Shown here: piece by piece, positions 35,614 to 44,742 of the stretch
How positions within the stretch are numbered: position 1 is the stretch's first letter
Layout of the letters: the number at the start of each line of letters is the position of its first letter
NCBI RefSeq assembly: GCF_009674685.1
Contig: NZ_WKJI01000003.1
Span: 372,001-436,000, forward strand
From: Pedobacter puniceum
Lineage (GTDB): Bacteria; Bacteroidota; Bacteroidia; Sphingobacteriales; Sphingobacteriaceae
Length of the DNA: 64,000 bases
Direction of reading: 5' to 3'
Translations under genes and position numbers: made by a program
The notes under the pieces: model-generated
Told to the model about the DNA's origin: nothing
Databases searched by the model: none
What the model saw: only the letters and a program-made list of their open reading frames with translations

Positions 35614-38193
35614 ATGAAGATTCATTATTACCTGTTAGCCATTGCTTTTGCTCATAGTTTTACTCAGTTAAAAGCACAAAACCCTCAAGCAAATACATTA
35701 TTAAAAAGCTATCAAAACGATACGCTTTTAAAAAGCGATAAGCGAATGCAAGAACAGCCTCAGCGTCGTTTTACTGCAGATGAGGTTTTAAATAAAAGCA
35801 TTAAGTATAACAATCCTTATGCTACTGTTATTAATAATCAATTTTCAGGTTTTGCAGCAAATAAAATCGGTAAACTGGCAAAAGAAGGTACTTATCCAAG
35901 GCTTTTTACCAGTACAGATGAATTTCCTCAAATTAAAAAGCGATTAAATAGTACTCAAATTGGTACTCAACTTATGGCAGTAGCTATTAAAGAGCTTTCT
36001 AATTTAAGAAACGGTAAAGATATTTATGCTAAAGCTTATCAAAGCTTTCTGATAACGGATACTTTAAAATTAAGAGCAGATTTTCGTTTTGCTGATTTTG
36101 CCAACTTGCTAGCCGTACAGGGCTTATTAGCCCAGATTAATCAGGATAATATTCTTTTACAAGAAACCGGCAAAGTAGCAGGTCATTTTATCCAAGCATG
36201 GATACAATACATCAATACCATTCCGCATGTACAAGGGAAAGAAATGATGGTAAAAGAACAGGTTTATAATGGTGCTAAAATGGCCAAACTGTTTGATTTT
36301 ACCAGTAACGGGATGACTCAGCAGCAGAAAAATACCTATTTCAATTTTATGTTGAAAGAAACTACAGGTAAATATGGCGATGGGATGCAATTACCTCCGC
36401 ATTGGAGGCGCTGGAACCATATTGCCTCTGCTTTAGAATATCCCTTAGCAGTTTTATCTATAGAAAATCAAAAAGGTTTTGATAAACGCGTTTATGATAG
36501 AGGTTTAGAAGTTCTGCAAGATTATCTTACCTATACTTTTAGTCCTGAAGGGATGAGTAATGAAGGTATTACTTACACTTTTAATCCCTTTGCCGATGAT
36601 TTATTATTGATGGTTGCAGCCGCTAAAAGAGGAAAAACTGATTTTTGGGCACATCCGCATTTAAGAAAACTTCCAGATTGGTTGATGCACTCTATATCTC
36701 CCAATCCTGATGCTTTATGGTCTTCGCATGGAGATGTAGGAAGTGCATCTACTTTACCGTGGCTCATGATGATGATAATGAAATTTTATTATCCGCAAGA
36801 TGCTAAAATAGATTATTTATATGCGAATTGTTTACCTCAGGATATTTCTAAATTACCAGACGTAAGTGCTTTTGTATTTGCTATAGACCCAGATAAAACT
36901 AAAGCTCAGTACAATGGTGTGCCTTTGGTTGAGATGCCTTTAACTTTTTTCTCGCCACACAGAGGGACTTTAATGAGTAGGAATAAATGGGCTAAAGATG
37001 GCATTTTATTTCAGTTTGATGGCAGACAAGATACGTACTTCCAATCTCATGACCATTCTGATAGGGGTAACTTTACCTTAGCAGCTCATGGTCGTTGGTG
37101 GGTGGTAGATGGATGGCGCAGTACAGAAAGCAAATACCATAGTGTTGTTACCATTGATGGAAGAGGGCAAGGTTATTTTGCAACGCCAGCCTCATGGCTA
37201 AACTTTGTAGACCATAGCAAAGCAACATTTGGCGCTATCAATCAGAAATATTGTTACGATTGGTTTTGGTTAAAATCTCCGGTAGCTGATATGTTATTGA
37301 ATAAAACAGTTGAGCCACAATGGCAAAACGGTGTTTATGCCGAAGCCGCTAAAGGTTTAAGAAATTATTATCCGGATGCTAAACCGCAAAGAGACCCCCT
37401 TAGAAAGGTTGCCGAATATTTTAATGGTAATTTAGAAACTAATCCTCTCATATGGAATGAAGATACTTGGCCAATGCGCTTAACTAATTTTCAGGTAGAA
37501 TATGCTTTTAGAACAGCAGGATTGGTTAAGGGTAAGCATAATTATGTTTTAATTGTAGATGATATTAAGAAAGATCATCAGGAACGTTTATACGAGTGGT
37601 TGATGCCCATGCCGCTAGATGTAGAAGTGGTTTCTATCAAACAACTGGTTGATGTGAAGCAAGAATCAGGTGCTTTAAATATTGGTTTCAATACTTTAAA
37701 AAACAGGGGTTTACAAGGCGATTATGATATTCTTTTGGGTGATAAAAGAATGAAACGCAATATGCAGGATGTAGATACGGATGTTTCAGAAACCTATAAA
37801 GCAGGAAGATTTACACCTAAAAAAGGCGATCCGCAATTATTAGTAAGAGTTTTAAACCATAGGGCGGCACCTCGTCCTAATTTAGAACCCAATCCAAGAT
37901 TAGAAGTAATAGAAAAACTAAAAACAGAAGATATGCATCAGTTCTACTTAAGAACTATGGATATTGGGAAAAGATTAGTTATTCCATCACGCTCTCATCA
38001 GCCAGATTTTAAGGTGTTGTTATTCCCACATTTAAGTGGCGATGATTTACCAAAAACCCAATGGAATAGCACTAGAACAGTACTTACCGTAACTTTTAAA
38101 GATCAAACAGATACTTTTTATTTCGATAAAACAAGCAGTGGAAAAACCAAAGTAAAGCTGGTTAGAGACGGCGAAGTGATATTTGATATCTAA
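35614..38193 (+). CDS. Heparinase II/III-family polysaccharide lyase (copy 1)
   Basis: An 859-residue exported protein (signal peptide ending LKAQ). A helical toroid (about 90-410, with HWRRWNHIASALEYPL as a likely catalytic Asn/His segment) is followed by the beta-sandwich heparinase II/III domain (about 440-700), with H479 and H481 in SHDHSDRGNFTLAAHGRWW and the family segment TIDGRGQGYFATPASWL. Such lyases cleave uronic-acid-containing chains by beta-elimination and leave unsaturated ends, the substrate of the GH105 at 23093. The exact polymer is unknown. It is closely related in layout to the protein at 41961. Confidence 0.83.
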   Translation: MKIHYYLLAIAFAHSFTQLKAQNPQANTLLKSYQNDTLLKSDKRMQEQPQRRFTADEVLNKSIKYNNPYATVINNQFSGFAANKIGKLAKEGTYPRLFTSTDEFPQIKKRLNSTQIGTQLMAVAIKELSNLRNGKDIYAKAYQSFLITDTLKLRADFRFADFANLLAVQGLLAQINQDNILLQETGKVAGHFIQAWIQYINTIPHVQGKEMMVKEQVYNGAKMAKLFDFTSNGMTQQQKNTYFNFMLKETTGKYGDGMQLPPHWRRWNHIASALEYPLAVLSIENQKGFDKRVYDRGLEVLQDYLTYTFSPEGMSNEGITYTFNPFADDLLLMVAAAKRGKTDFWAHPHLRKLPDWLMHSISPNPDALWSSHGDVGSASTLPWLMMMIMKFYYPQDAKIDYLYANCLPQDISKLPDVSAFVFAIDPDKTKAQYNGVPLVEMPLTFFSPHRGTLMSRNKWAKDGILFQFDGRQDTYFQSHDHSDRGNFTLAAHGRWWVVDGWRSTESKYHSVVTIDGRGQGYFATPASWLNFVDHSKATFGAINQKYCYDWFWLKSPVADMLLNKTVEPQWQNGVYAEAAKGLRNYYPDAKPQRDPLRKVAEYFNGNLETNPLIWNEDTWPMRLTNFQVEYAFRTAGLVKGKHNYVLIVDDIKKDHQERLYEWLMPMPLDVEVVSIKQLVDVKQESGALNIGFNTLKNRGLQGDYDILLGDKRMKRNMQDVDTDVSETYKAGRFTPKKGDPQLLVRVLNHRAAPRPNLEPNPRLEVIEKLKTEDMHQFYLRTMDIGKRLVIPSRSHQPDFKVLLFPHLSGDDLPKTQWNSTRTVLTVTFKDQTDTFYFDKTSSGKTKVKLVRDGEVIFDI

Positions 38194-38210
38194 CATATAA
38201 ACCCATATTC

Positions 38211-40382
38211 ATGAAAAAGTATTTTCTTTTATTTCTGCTTATTAGTATTGGTGCTCAAGTATTTGCTCAGAAAAGTACCTCTAAAATACAATACATAAAG
38301 TCGTTTGATAACGTAAATCACCCACAAATAGCTTACTGGTTTTTTAATAAAGATATGCTGGTAGAGCAAGCATGGAAAAGAAAAATAGATAGCCTTGCAG
38401 CCAATAGCAATTATACTATGGTGTTTTTGTCTTCTCGTCATGGTGTTGATTTTTTCGACCCTGCTAAGATGAAGCCAATTTTCTCAAATTTTGTAAAATA
38501 TGCACATGAAAAAGGCTTAAAAGTAGGTTTACAACTTTGGGGAACTAATAAAAATACATCAGAAGAAAGTAGCGAGCGGGTAATTATTGAAAACGAGGTG
38601 CTACTAGACCAAGACGGAAAAGCAAGTTTAACCAATACTGCTAAACACGTACGCAGCCAAAGTGGAAAGCCTTTTAAAGCTGCATTGTTGAAAGCTTATA
38701 TGTTCAAGAAAACGGCTTCTGGTTTTTATCAGCCTGGTACTTTGCTAGATATTACCAATTTATGTAAGGTAACATCAGCCACAGAAAATGCGATTAGCTT
38801 ACAAATACAAAATGATAAAAAGTATAGCGGTTACTCGGTTTATGTCATCACACAGCATTATTACAGGGTATCGTCTAACCACTCTCAAGAGGCTATCAAT
38901 AAGTTTGTAGAAGTGATGCAAGCCTATAAAGACATTCCCTTTGATGGTATTGGGTTAGATGAGTATACCAATCTTAAATTATTTGCTACTTGGGAGCTAC
39001 AAAAGGCTAATGCTAAATTAAGAGAGCGATTATACAGTGTAGATATGGCAAAAAAATATAAAGAGCTTTATCGTAATGATATAGAACGTACTTTTTTTGA
39101 TATGCGTTATGCACCATTAAATCAACCAGAAATAAGAATAAAAGCCATCAATACCTACATGGATGTAATGCGTAAAGGCTCTTTAAATGTAGAAACCGCT
39201 GTGTATGATTATGCCAAAAAGATTTTTGGTCCAGAAACCTTTGTAGGCTTACACAACAGTCATCATAACCATTTAGATGGTGATGAAGTATGGCAAACTG
39301 GTTTAAATTGGTGGAATGTGAAGCGAGATTACGGTCATACCGATGAGGAAACCAGCCTGCCTATACAAATGGGAGTATTTTATGGCTACAAAAAAAATAT
39401 GTTGTACAATATGTACTATCATAAAAAAATAGAGAAAATAGAAGAAAAAGCGTATACCGATATTCAATATAACATTCGTACACATTACCATGCCGTTAAT
39501 GATGTACAAAATTGGGGTGTAAGTGTTGAGCAACCTTTGGCACTTCAAAAAATAAACCCGGTAGAACATAGTGCCCGATTAATGAACCACTTTAATGCTC
39601 CTTTACCAGAAGTTAAGTTATTGGTAGTTTTTGGAAGAGAATCGCTGTTAAATTGGTATCCAGATACAACTAAAAGAGGTATTTGTGATATCAACGATAA
39701 GTTAAAAATAGAAGAAAAAGCAAAGAAAATTTGGGAAGCCGGGTTTAAAAATGCTTTAGTACCTACTGATGTTATTAATGATGCTCGTTTAACCATCAAC
39801 AGCAATGGTAAAGCTGTTTATAACGGTTATACTTTTGATGCTGTGGTTTTCTTATATCCAGAGTATGCACAAGAAAAAACCATAAAGTTTTTAGAGCAAT
39901 ACGTAAGTAAAGGCGGTAAATTAATGGTTGAAGGCAACTTAACAAAAGATTTTTTTGGTAAAGATGCTTCTGCCCGATGGAATAAAATTATAGCTCATAA
40001 AACAGTTATTAAAGGTTTAGATATTAATAAAATAGAAGCTTTGGGTATTCTTAAAGATAAGAATGAAAGTGCCTGTAAAATGTTAGACGGTAGCTGGCTA
40101 TTTTCTGATTATGAGAATTTTACACTTAATCGTTTAAGTAGCTTTAAGCAAAATATAGAGGGTAGTTTATTTGAAGGCTCTTTTAAAGGATATGCAGCTA
40201 TTAAAACATCCAAAAGTCAAATAGAAAAATTTGTGGCAACCGCTTTTCAGGAGCTAAAAGTAAATGGACAAGTAGTTTTAGCTTTAGATAAACCTGCTGA
40301 TATTGTTTTAACTTACCAAAACAATCAATACAACATGCAAATTGCTGGCGAGGATGTAAAAGTATTGGTTAATAAACTCTAA
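38211..40382 (+). CDS. Secreted TIM-barrel protein with GH42-type middle domain, unassigned glycoside hydrolase
   Basis: A 723-residue exported protein (signal peptide ending VFAQ). Residues about 30-440 look like a clan A TIM barrel (YTMVFLSSRHGVDFF, EKGLKVGLQLWGTN, IPFDGIGLDEYTNLK with a candidate acid/base Glu, FVGLHNSHHNHLDGDEVW). Residues about 460-600 resemble the flavodoxin-like trimerisation domain of GH42 (KLLVVFGRES, FKNALVPTDVI, FDAVVFLYPEYAQEKTIKFLEQYVSKGGKLMVEG). The C terminus is a small beta domain. I cannot place it in a numbered family. It lies between two esterase-lyase pairs and 17 bases after copy 1 of the lyase. Confidence 0.6.
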   Translation: MKKYFLLFLLISIGAQVFAQKSTSKIQYIKSFDNVNHPQIAYWFFNKDMLVEQAWKRKIDSLAANSNYTMVFLSSRHGVDFFDPAKMKPIFSNFVKYAHEKGLKVGLQLWGTNKNTSEESSERVIIENEVLLDQDGKASLTNTAKHVRSQSGKPFKAALLKAYMFKKTASGFYQPGTLLDITNLCKVTSATENAISLQIQNDKKYSGYSVYVITQHYYRVSSNHSQEAINKFVEVMQAYKDIPFDGIGLDEYTNLKLFATWELQKANAKLRERLYSVDMAKKYKELYRNDIERTFFDMRYAPLNQPEIRIKAINTYMDVMRKGSLNVETAVYDYAKKIFGPETFVGLHNSHHNHLDGDEVWQTGLNWWNVKRDYGHTDEETSLPIQMGVFYGYKKNMLYNMYYHKKIEKIEEKAYTDIQYNIRTHYHAVNDVQNWGVSVEQPLALQKINPVEHSARLMNHFNAPLPEVKLLVVFGRESLLNWYPDTTKRGICDINDKLKIEEKAKKIWEAGFKNALVPTDVINDARLTINSNGKAVYNGYTFDAVVFLYPEYAQEKTIKFLEQYVSKGGKLMVEGNLTKDFFGKDASARWNKIIAHKTVIKGLDINKIEALGILKDKNESACKMLDGSWLFSDYENFTLNRLSSFKQNIEGSLFEGSFKGYAAIKTSKSQIEKFVATAFQELKVNGQVVLALDKPADIVLTYQNNQYNMQIAGEDVKVLVNKL

Positions 40383-40387
40383 AGCTT

Positions 40388-41917
40388 ATGAGATTTTTAA
40401 AAGCATTATCCTTTTGCATCATTGTAGGCTATACCCATGTAAATGCCACTGTAAAATTAAATACTTTATTTACCGATAACATGGTGCTACAAAGAAATAC
40501 AGAGCTACGTATTTGGGGTTGGGCCAGTAAGGGTGAAAAAGTTATACTAAAGTTTAACGGCCAACAGCAAGAAACCATCGCTAAAGATGGCAAATGGATG
40601 TTACGTTTAAACCCTATGAAAGAAAATTTAGAGCCTCAAGATTTGATAGTAATGGGTACTAATACCATCACCATAAAGAATGTTCTTATTGGCGATGTTT
40701 GGATTTGCGCTGGCCAAAGCAATATGGAGTGGGGCTTGTCAAAATCTACCAACGGTTTAAAAGCTATAGAAGAAAGTAATAACCCTTTGCTCAGGATTTT
40801 TAATGTTCCGCATAACCCGCAAATGCAGCCTGTAGAGCAGGTAAATGCAAAATGGGTAATCAGCCAGCCATCAACAACCAAAAATATCTCTGCAGTAGGT
40901 TATTGGTTTTTAAGTAATTTACAAAAGGATCTTAAAATACCTATTGGTTTTATAAATGTTTCTTACGGAGGTACTCCTATAGAATCTTGGTTAAGTAAAG
41001 AAGCGCTAAAAAGTATGCCTTTTCAGGATAAATATATGGACGCTGATGTTATGAAAGCCGAGTATGATGAGAAGTTAGAAAAAATTAAACCTTTGATTCA
41101 GAAATATGAACTCTTGAAAGATTCTGCTCGTTTAGCAAACCTTCCTACACCACCACGTCCGGCAGAAATTCCTACCGAGTATAAAGGTACAACCACCATT
41201 TATAACGGAGAAATATTCCCGCTTTTACCATTAGCTGTTAAAGGAATTGCATGGTATCAAGGAGAAAATAATGCTTATACAAACAGAGCTCATACTTATG
41301 AAGCCTTACTTACTAAAATGATTACCTTATGGCGAGCAGATTTTCAGCAGCCGCAACTACCTTTTATCATCATTCAATTACCCGGACATAAAAAAGAACA
41401 AGAGCAACCAACCGAGCATAGTGGCATTGCTATGTTGCGTGAAGCACAATTAAAAGTCTCTCAAAAAGTACCTTATACGTGTTTAGTAACTACCTCAGAT
41501 TGTGGAGATCTTGATGTTCATTACACTTTAAAAGAACCTGTTGGTTATAGGGTTTACCAAGCGGCTTTAAATTTAGCTTATGCTAAGAAAACCGTTTTTA
41601 CAGGCCCCTTATATCAATCATATAAAGTTTTAAGAAATAGTATCTTGATAGATTTTACGCATAAAGGTGGCGGCTTAACTATTAACGCTAAAGCTGATGA
41701 AAAACTGTATGGTTTTGCCATTGCTGGAGAGGATAAGAAATTTTATTGGGCCAATGCAGTCATCAAAAATAATAAAGTAGAGGTAAGCAGCCCGCAAGTA
41801 GCTAAACCTGTTGCAGTAAGATACGGTTGGGCCGATTTTTCTAAGAAATGGAACCTATTTAATAAAGAAGGTTATCCGGCTTCAACTTTTAGAACAGATT
41901 ACTGGGAACTTAAATAA
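40388..41917 (+). CDS. SGNH-type acetylesterase, sialate O-acetylesterase family (copy 2)
   Basis: A 509-residue exported protein (signal peptide to about 20). Catalytic S111 in AGQSNMEW, the WYQGENNAY block, and D376/H378 in DLDVHYTLKEPVG. It is a paralogue of 34032-35570 with the same domain order; both have an additional insert rich in A/P/R and K (around 245-265) before the second block. Two different acetylesterases suggest two acetylation sites on the target. It starts 5 bases after the upstream TIM-barrel gene's stop and precedes lyase copy 2. Confidence 0.88.
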   Translation: MRFLKALSFCIIVGYTHVNATVKLNTLFTDNMVLQRNTELRIWGWASKGEKVILKFNGQQQETIAKDGKWMLRLNPMKENLEPQDLIVMGTNTITIKNVLIGDVWICAGQSNMEWGLSKSTNGLKAIEESNNPLLRIFNVPHNPQMQPVEQVNAKWVISQPSTTKNISAVGYWFLSNLQKDLKIPIGFINVSYGGTPIESWLSKEALKSMPFQDKYMDADVMKAEYDEKLEKIKPLIQKYELLKDSARLANLPTPPRPAEIPTEYKGTTTIYNGEIFPLLPLAVKGIAWYQGENNAYTNRAHTYEALLTKMITLWRADFQQPQLPFIIIQLPGHKKEQEQPTEHSGIAMLREAQLKVSQKVPYTCLVTTSDCGDLDVHYTLKEPVGYRVYQAALNLAYAKKTVFTGPLYQSYKVLRNSILIDFTHKGGGLTINAKADEKLYGFAIAGEDKKFYWANAVIKNNKVEVSSPQVAKPVAVRYGWADFSKKWNLFNKEGYPASTFRTDYWELK

Positions 41918-41960
41918 ATAAAGCCAAACTTTATATCCTTGTAATTGACCTTAATCTTTA

Positions 41961-44495
41961 ATGAATTTTAAGATGATATCCTCTTTCAATATAAAAAGAC
42001 TTTTATCGGTACTTATTGCTTTAAACGCTGGTTTTTGTGTCGCTCAAACAAATTCAAATTCAAAAACCACTCAAGAACATCCGGTTTATAACCGTATGGA
42101 TTTTGCTAAATCTAAACTCTCAAAAGTTCCTAAGGCAGGTATTCACCCTAGGGTTTTGTTTAGCCCTTCTGATATTCCTGATATCCAAAACAGATTAAAG
42201 AATACAGAAGTTGGCAAAGCTGTAAATGCTTATATGCTTGCTGAGTTATCTCAAACAACCAGAAATCCTAAAGTGCCTATTGGGCAGGCCGTTATAGCTT
42301 TAAGCAAGCAAGATTTTGAAAGTTTTAAACGCTTAGAAGCATCTTTTTTAATTGATAATCCTGCTTTTACCGATAAGGTTTTTAGAAATAGCATTATTGC
42401 TATGCTACGTGTTGATGCATTGGAATGTTTACTTTCTAATAACCAAGAACGTGGCAAAATTGTAGCAGCTGCTATTGCCAGTTGGGCTAAAAATTTAGAG
42501 CCTGAAGTAGAAATATGGCGAAAAAGCTTGTACCCAAACGATGCAAGTAGATGGGGAAGCTGGCATGCTTTAGGTAGTTATGCTTTATTTGCCACACACC
42601 ATTTAGGAGATGCTTATGATGTAGCTTTTAATTTTATGAGTACCGAGCAGAGAACCCAAACCAGAAGAGTAATAGCTAAAATTACCAATGGAGCTTACAC
42701 TTTTGCCAATAGATTACCTGCTCATTTACGTAGCTGGAATTGGGTTAATTATAGCAATTGTTTACCAACACTTGCCTTGGCTATAGAGGGAGAAGAAGGG
42801 TACGATGCTAAAGTTTATCAAGCAGGTGTAGAAATCATGAGAGATTATATCAACGCAAATTATTCTCTTAAAGGAAGCAGTACAGAGTCTTTAGGTTATA
42901 CCAGCGGAGGCTGGAAAGATGGGGTGCCAGCAGTATTGGCAATGGCAAGAAGGGGAGATAATTTAATGTTGATGCCTAAATATCAGGCCATAAAAAATTG
43001 GCAATTGCATGTGATGCTTCCGCAAGAGGGCGAATGGCTTAATCATGGAGATTTAGGTAATTATCCTCCCGGTTTTCATGAAATACAACTCATGAAATAC
43101 TTTTATCCATCAAACGCTATTATAGATTATAACTATCAACAAGTAACCAAAAAAATGCTTGCTAAGCCTGCTGAAATAAAAGAAATGTTATTTGAAGCTG
43201 TTATTTTGGCTTGCGATGTTTCTAAAACTACTAATGGTAAATGGATAGATTATCAACAAGGCAAAGCGCTTCAACAAACTTTAGATTTTTTTGATGAAGA
43301 AAGAGGGAATTTAGTGAGCAGAAATAGCTGGGATAAAAATGCAGTACAATTAAATTTCGAGTGTAGGCCTGATACCTATTATGCTGGTCATGAACATGCT
43401 GACAGAGGCAATTTTAATATTGCTGCCTTAGGACGATTGTGGACTCCAGAAGGTATGCGTTCGCCAGAAGGTAAATACCATAATATCATTACTATTGATG
43501 GTCGAGGACAAGGTTATTTCCCTACACCAGGTAAATGGTTGGGTTACTACCAATCTGCTGATGCTGTTTTTGGTTCTTGCGACACTAAATATGCTTATGA
43601 TTGGTTTTGGCCAAAATCTATCGTGAGTGTAGATACCAATAGTACAAAATTTAAATCTCCACGTTTTGCTTTATATAGAGCAGAAGCGGTAGACTATCAG
43701 CAAAAGTATGTGATGGAAAGAGACCCGCATCCAAACGTAAAGAATAAATTTTCTGGGGTAGACTTTGGCGATTCTGGTATGTGGGATGAAGACCCTTGGC
43801 CTGTTCGTATTGCTTATAATCCGGTTCAATATGCTTACAGAACCGCGGGCTTGGTAAGAGGTAAACATCCTTATGTGGTGGTTTTTGATGATATTAAAAA
43901 AGATAATCAAGAGCATTTGTACGAGTGGAATATGATGTTAGCGGCAGATTTAGAAATCGTGAGTATCAAAGAAGAAGATGCTGCACAAAATTTCTTGGGC
44001 CCACGTGTTCTAGAAAGAACAAATAATTTTTATACCGATATTATTTTAGGTAGCGAACTCATTCCTAACAAAGAAGGTGTCTATCAGCCTGCAAAAGGCG
44101 AACCTTTATTGTTGGTTAGGGTATTACAAAAAAACAATCCTGCTGATATTAGAAATTACGATACCCGCCCCAATCCACGTTTAGAAGTAATAGAGAAGAA
44201 AGACACATTTTCTAGTCCGGGTGTTCATTTAGGCCCAGGCGGAAGAACTTTTGGTACAGCAAAACGCTTGGTTATTCCTAGTAGAGCTGCTTCGCCAGAT
44301 TTTAAAGTGATGATTTATCCATTTAGATACGGTATAGATCCATTACCACAAACAAATTTTAGCGATACTGCCCAGCTGAAAATAAAAATAGGCGAGGAGC
44401 AAGATATCTATCAACTTAAAAAGGATAGTACAACAGGAAAAACAAGCTTTGTTTTACAAAAATCAGGTTCAAATTCATCTTTAAAGGTTGATTAA
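41961..44495 (+). CDS. Heparinase II/III-family polysaccharide lyase (copy 2)
   Basis: An 844-residue exported protein (signal peptide ending CVAQ; a slightly later start, MISSFN, is also possible). It has the same build as copy 1: a toroid with HLRSWNWVNYSNCLPTLAL and a sandwich domain with H477/H479 in GHEHADRGNFNIAALGR and TIDGRGQGYFPTPGKWLGYY. Differences around the catalytic Asn/His segment (RSWNWVNY versus RRWNHIAS) suggest a different cleavage site or substrate. It is the last gene of the operon, ending before the hairpin at 44592-44623. Confidence 0.83.
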   Translation: MNFKMISSFNIKRLLSVLIALNAGFCVAQTNSNSKTTQEHPVYNRMDFAKSKLSKVPKAGIHPRVLFSPSDIPDIQNRLKNTEVGKAVNAYMLAELSQTTRNPKVPIGQAVIALSKQDFESFKRLEASFLIDNPAFTDKVFRNSIIAMLRVDALECLLSNNQERGKIVAAAIASWAKNLEPEVEIWRKSLYPNDASRWGSWHALGSYALFATHHLGDAYDVAFNFMSTEQRTQTRRVIAKITNGAYTFANRLPAHLRSWNWVNYSNCLPTLALAIEGEEGYDAKVYQAGVEIMRDYINANYSLKGSSTESLGYTSGGWKDGVPAVLAMARRGDNLMLMPKYQAIKNWQLHVMLPQEGEWLNHGDLGNYPPGFHEIQLMKYFYPSNAIIDYNYQQVTKKMLAKPAEIKEMLFEAVILACDVSKTTNGKWIDYQQGKALQQTLDFFDEERGNLVSRNSWDKNAVQLNFECRPDTYYAGHEHADRGNFNIAALGRLWTPEGMRSPEGKYHNIITIDGRGQGYFPTPGKWLGYYQSADAVFGSCDTKYAYDWFWPKSIVSVDTNSTKFKSPRFALYRAEAVDYQQKYVMERDPHPNVKNKFSGVDFGDSGMWDEDPWPVRIAYNPVQYAYRTAGLVRGKHPYVVVFDDIKKDNQEHLYEWNMMLAADLEIVSIKEEDAAQNFLGPRVLERTNNFYTDIILGSELIPNKEGVYQPAKGEPLLLVRVLQKNNPADIRNYDTRPNPRLEVIEKKDTFSSPGVHLGPGGRTFGTAKRLVIPSRAASPDFKVMIYPFRYGIDPLPQTNFSDTAQLKIKIGEEQDIYQLKKDSTTGKTSFVLQKSGSNSSLKVD

Positions 44496-44591
44496 AAGAA
44501 ATTGAAAATAGATATAAGCGGATATGAGTACTGCTTTATAAGAAGTAGAAATTATACCAGATTTATTAGTGTAATTTTCTATTGTTGGATG

Positions 44592-44623
44592 AAAGAGGCT
44601 GTTTAAACGCAGTCTCTTTTTTT
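44592..44623 (+). terminator. Terminator after the esterase-lyase operon
   Basis: AAAGAGGCTG pairs with CAGTCTCTTT (one G-T pair) around an 8-base loop, followed by Ts. Confidence 0.8.
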
Positions 44624-44688
44624 ATGTTGTGATATAGCATAAAGTCGTTTGTCATCTAGAGCGGAGTAGAAGGATAAACCTATAAAAG

Positions 44689-44723
44689 CAAAAAATCCCG
44701 GAGACGAGAACCGTTCCGGGATT
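44689..44723 (-). terminator. Terminator of the T9SS protein gene (minus strand)
   Basis: On the minus strand AATCCCGG pairs with CCGGGATT and runs into a T tract (44694-44689), just past the stop of the gene at 44743. Confidence 0.85.
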
Positions 44724-44742
44724 ACTGCTAAACCAATTCACA

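Noticed and set aside
34032-41917. Sialic acid as the substrate, because both esterases belong to the sialate O-acetylesterase family
   Set aside because: No sialidase, sialic acid permease, lyase or epimerase gene is present; PUL members of the family usually act on other acetylated sugars.
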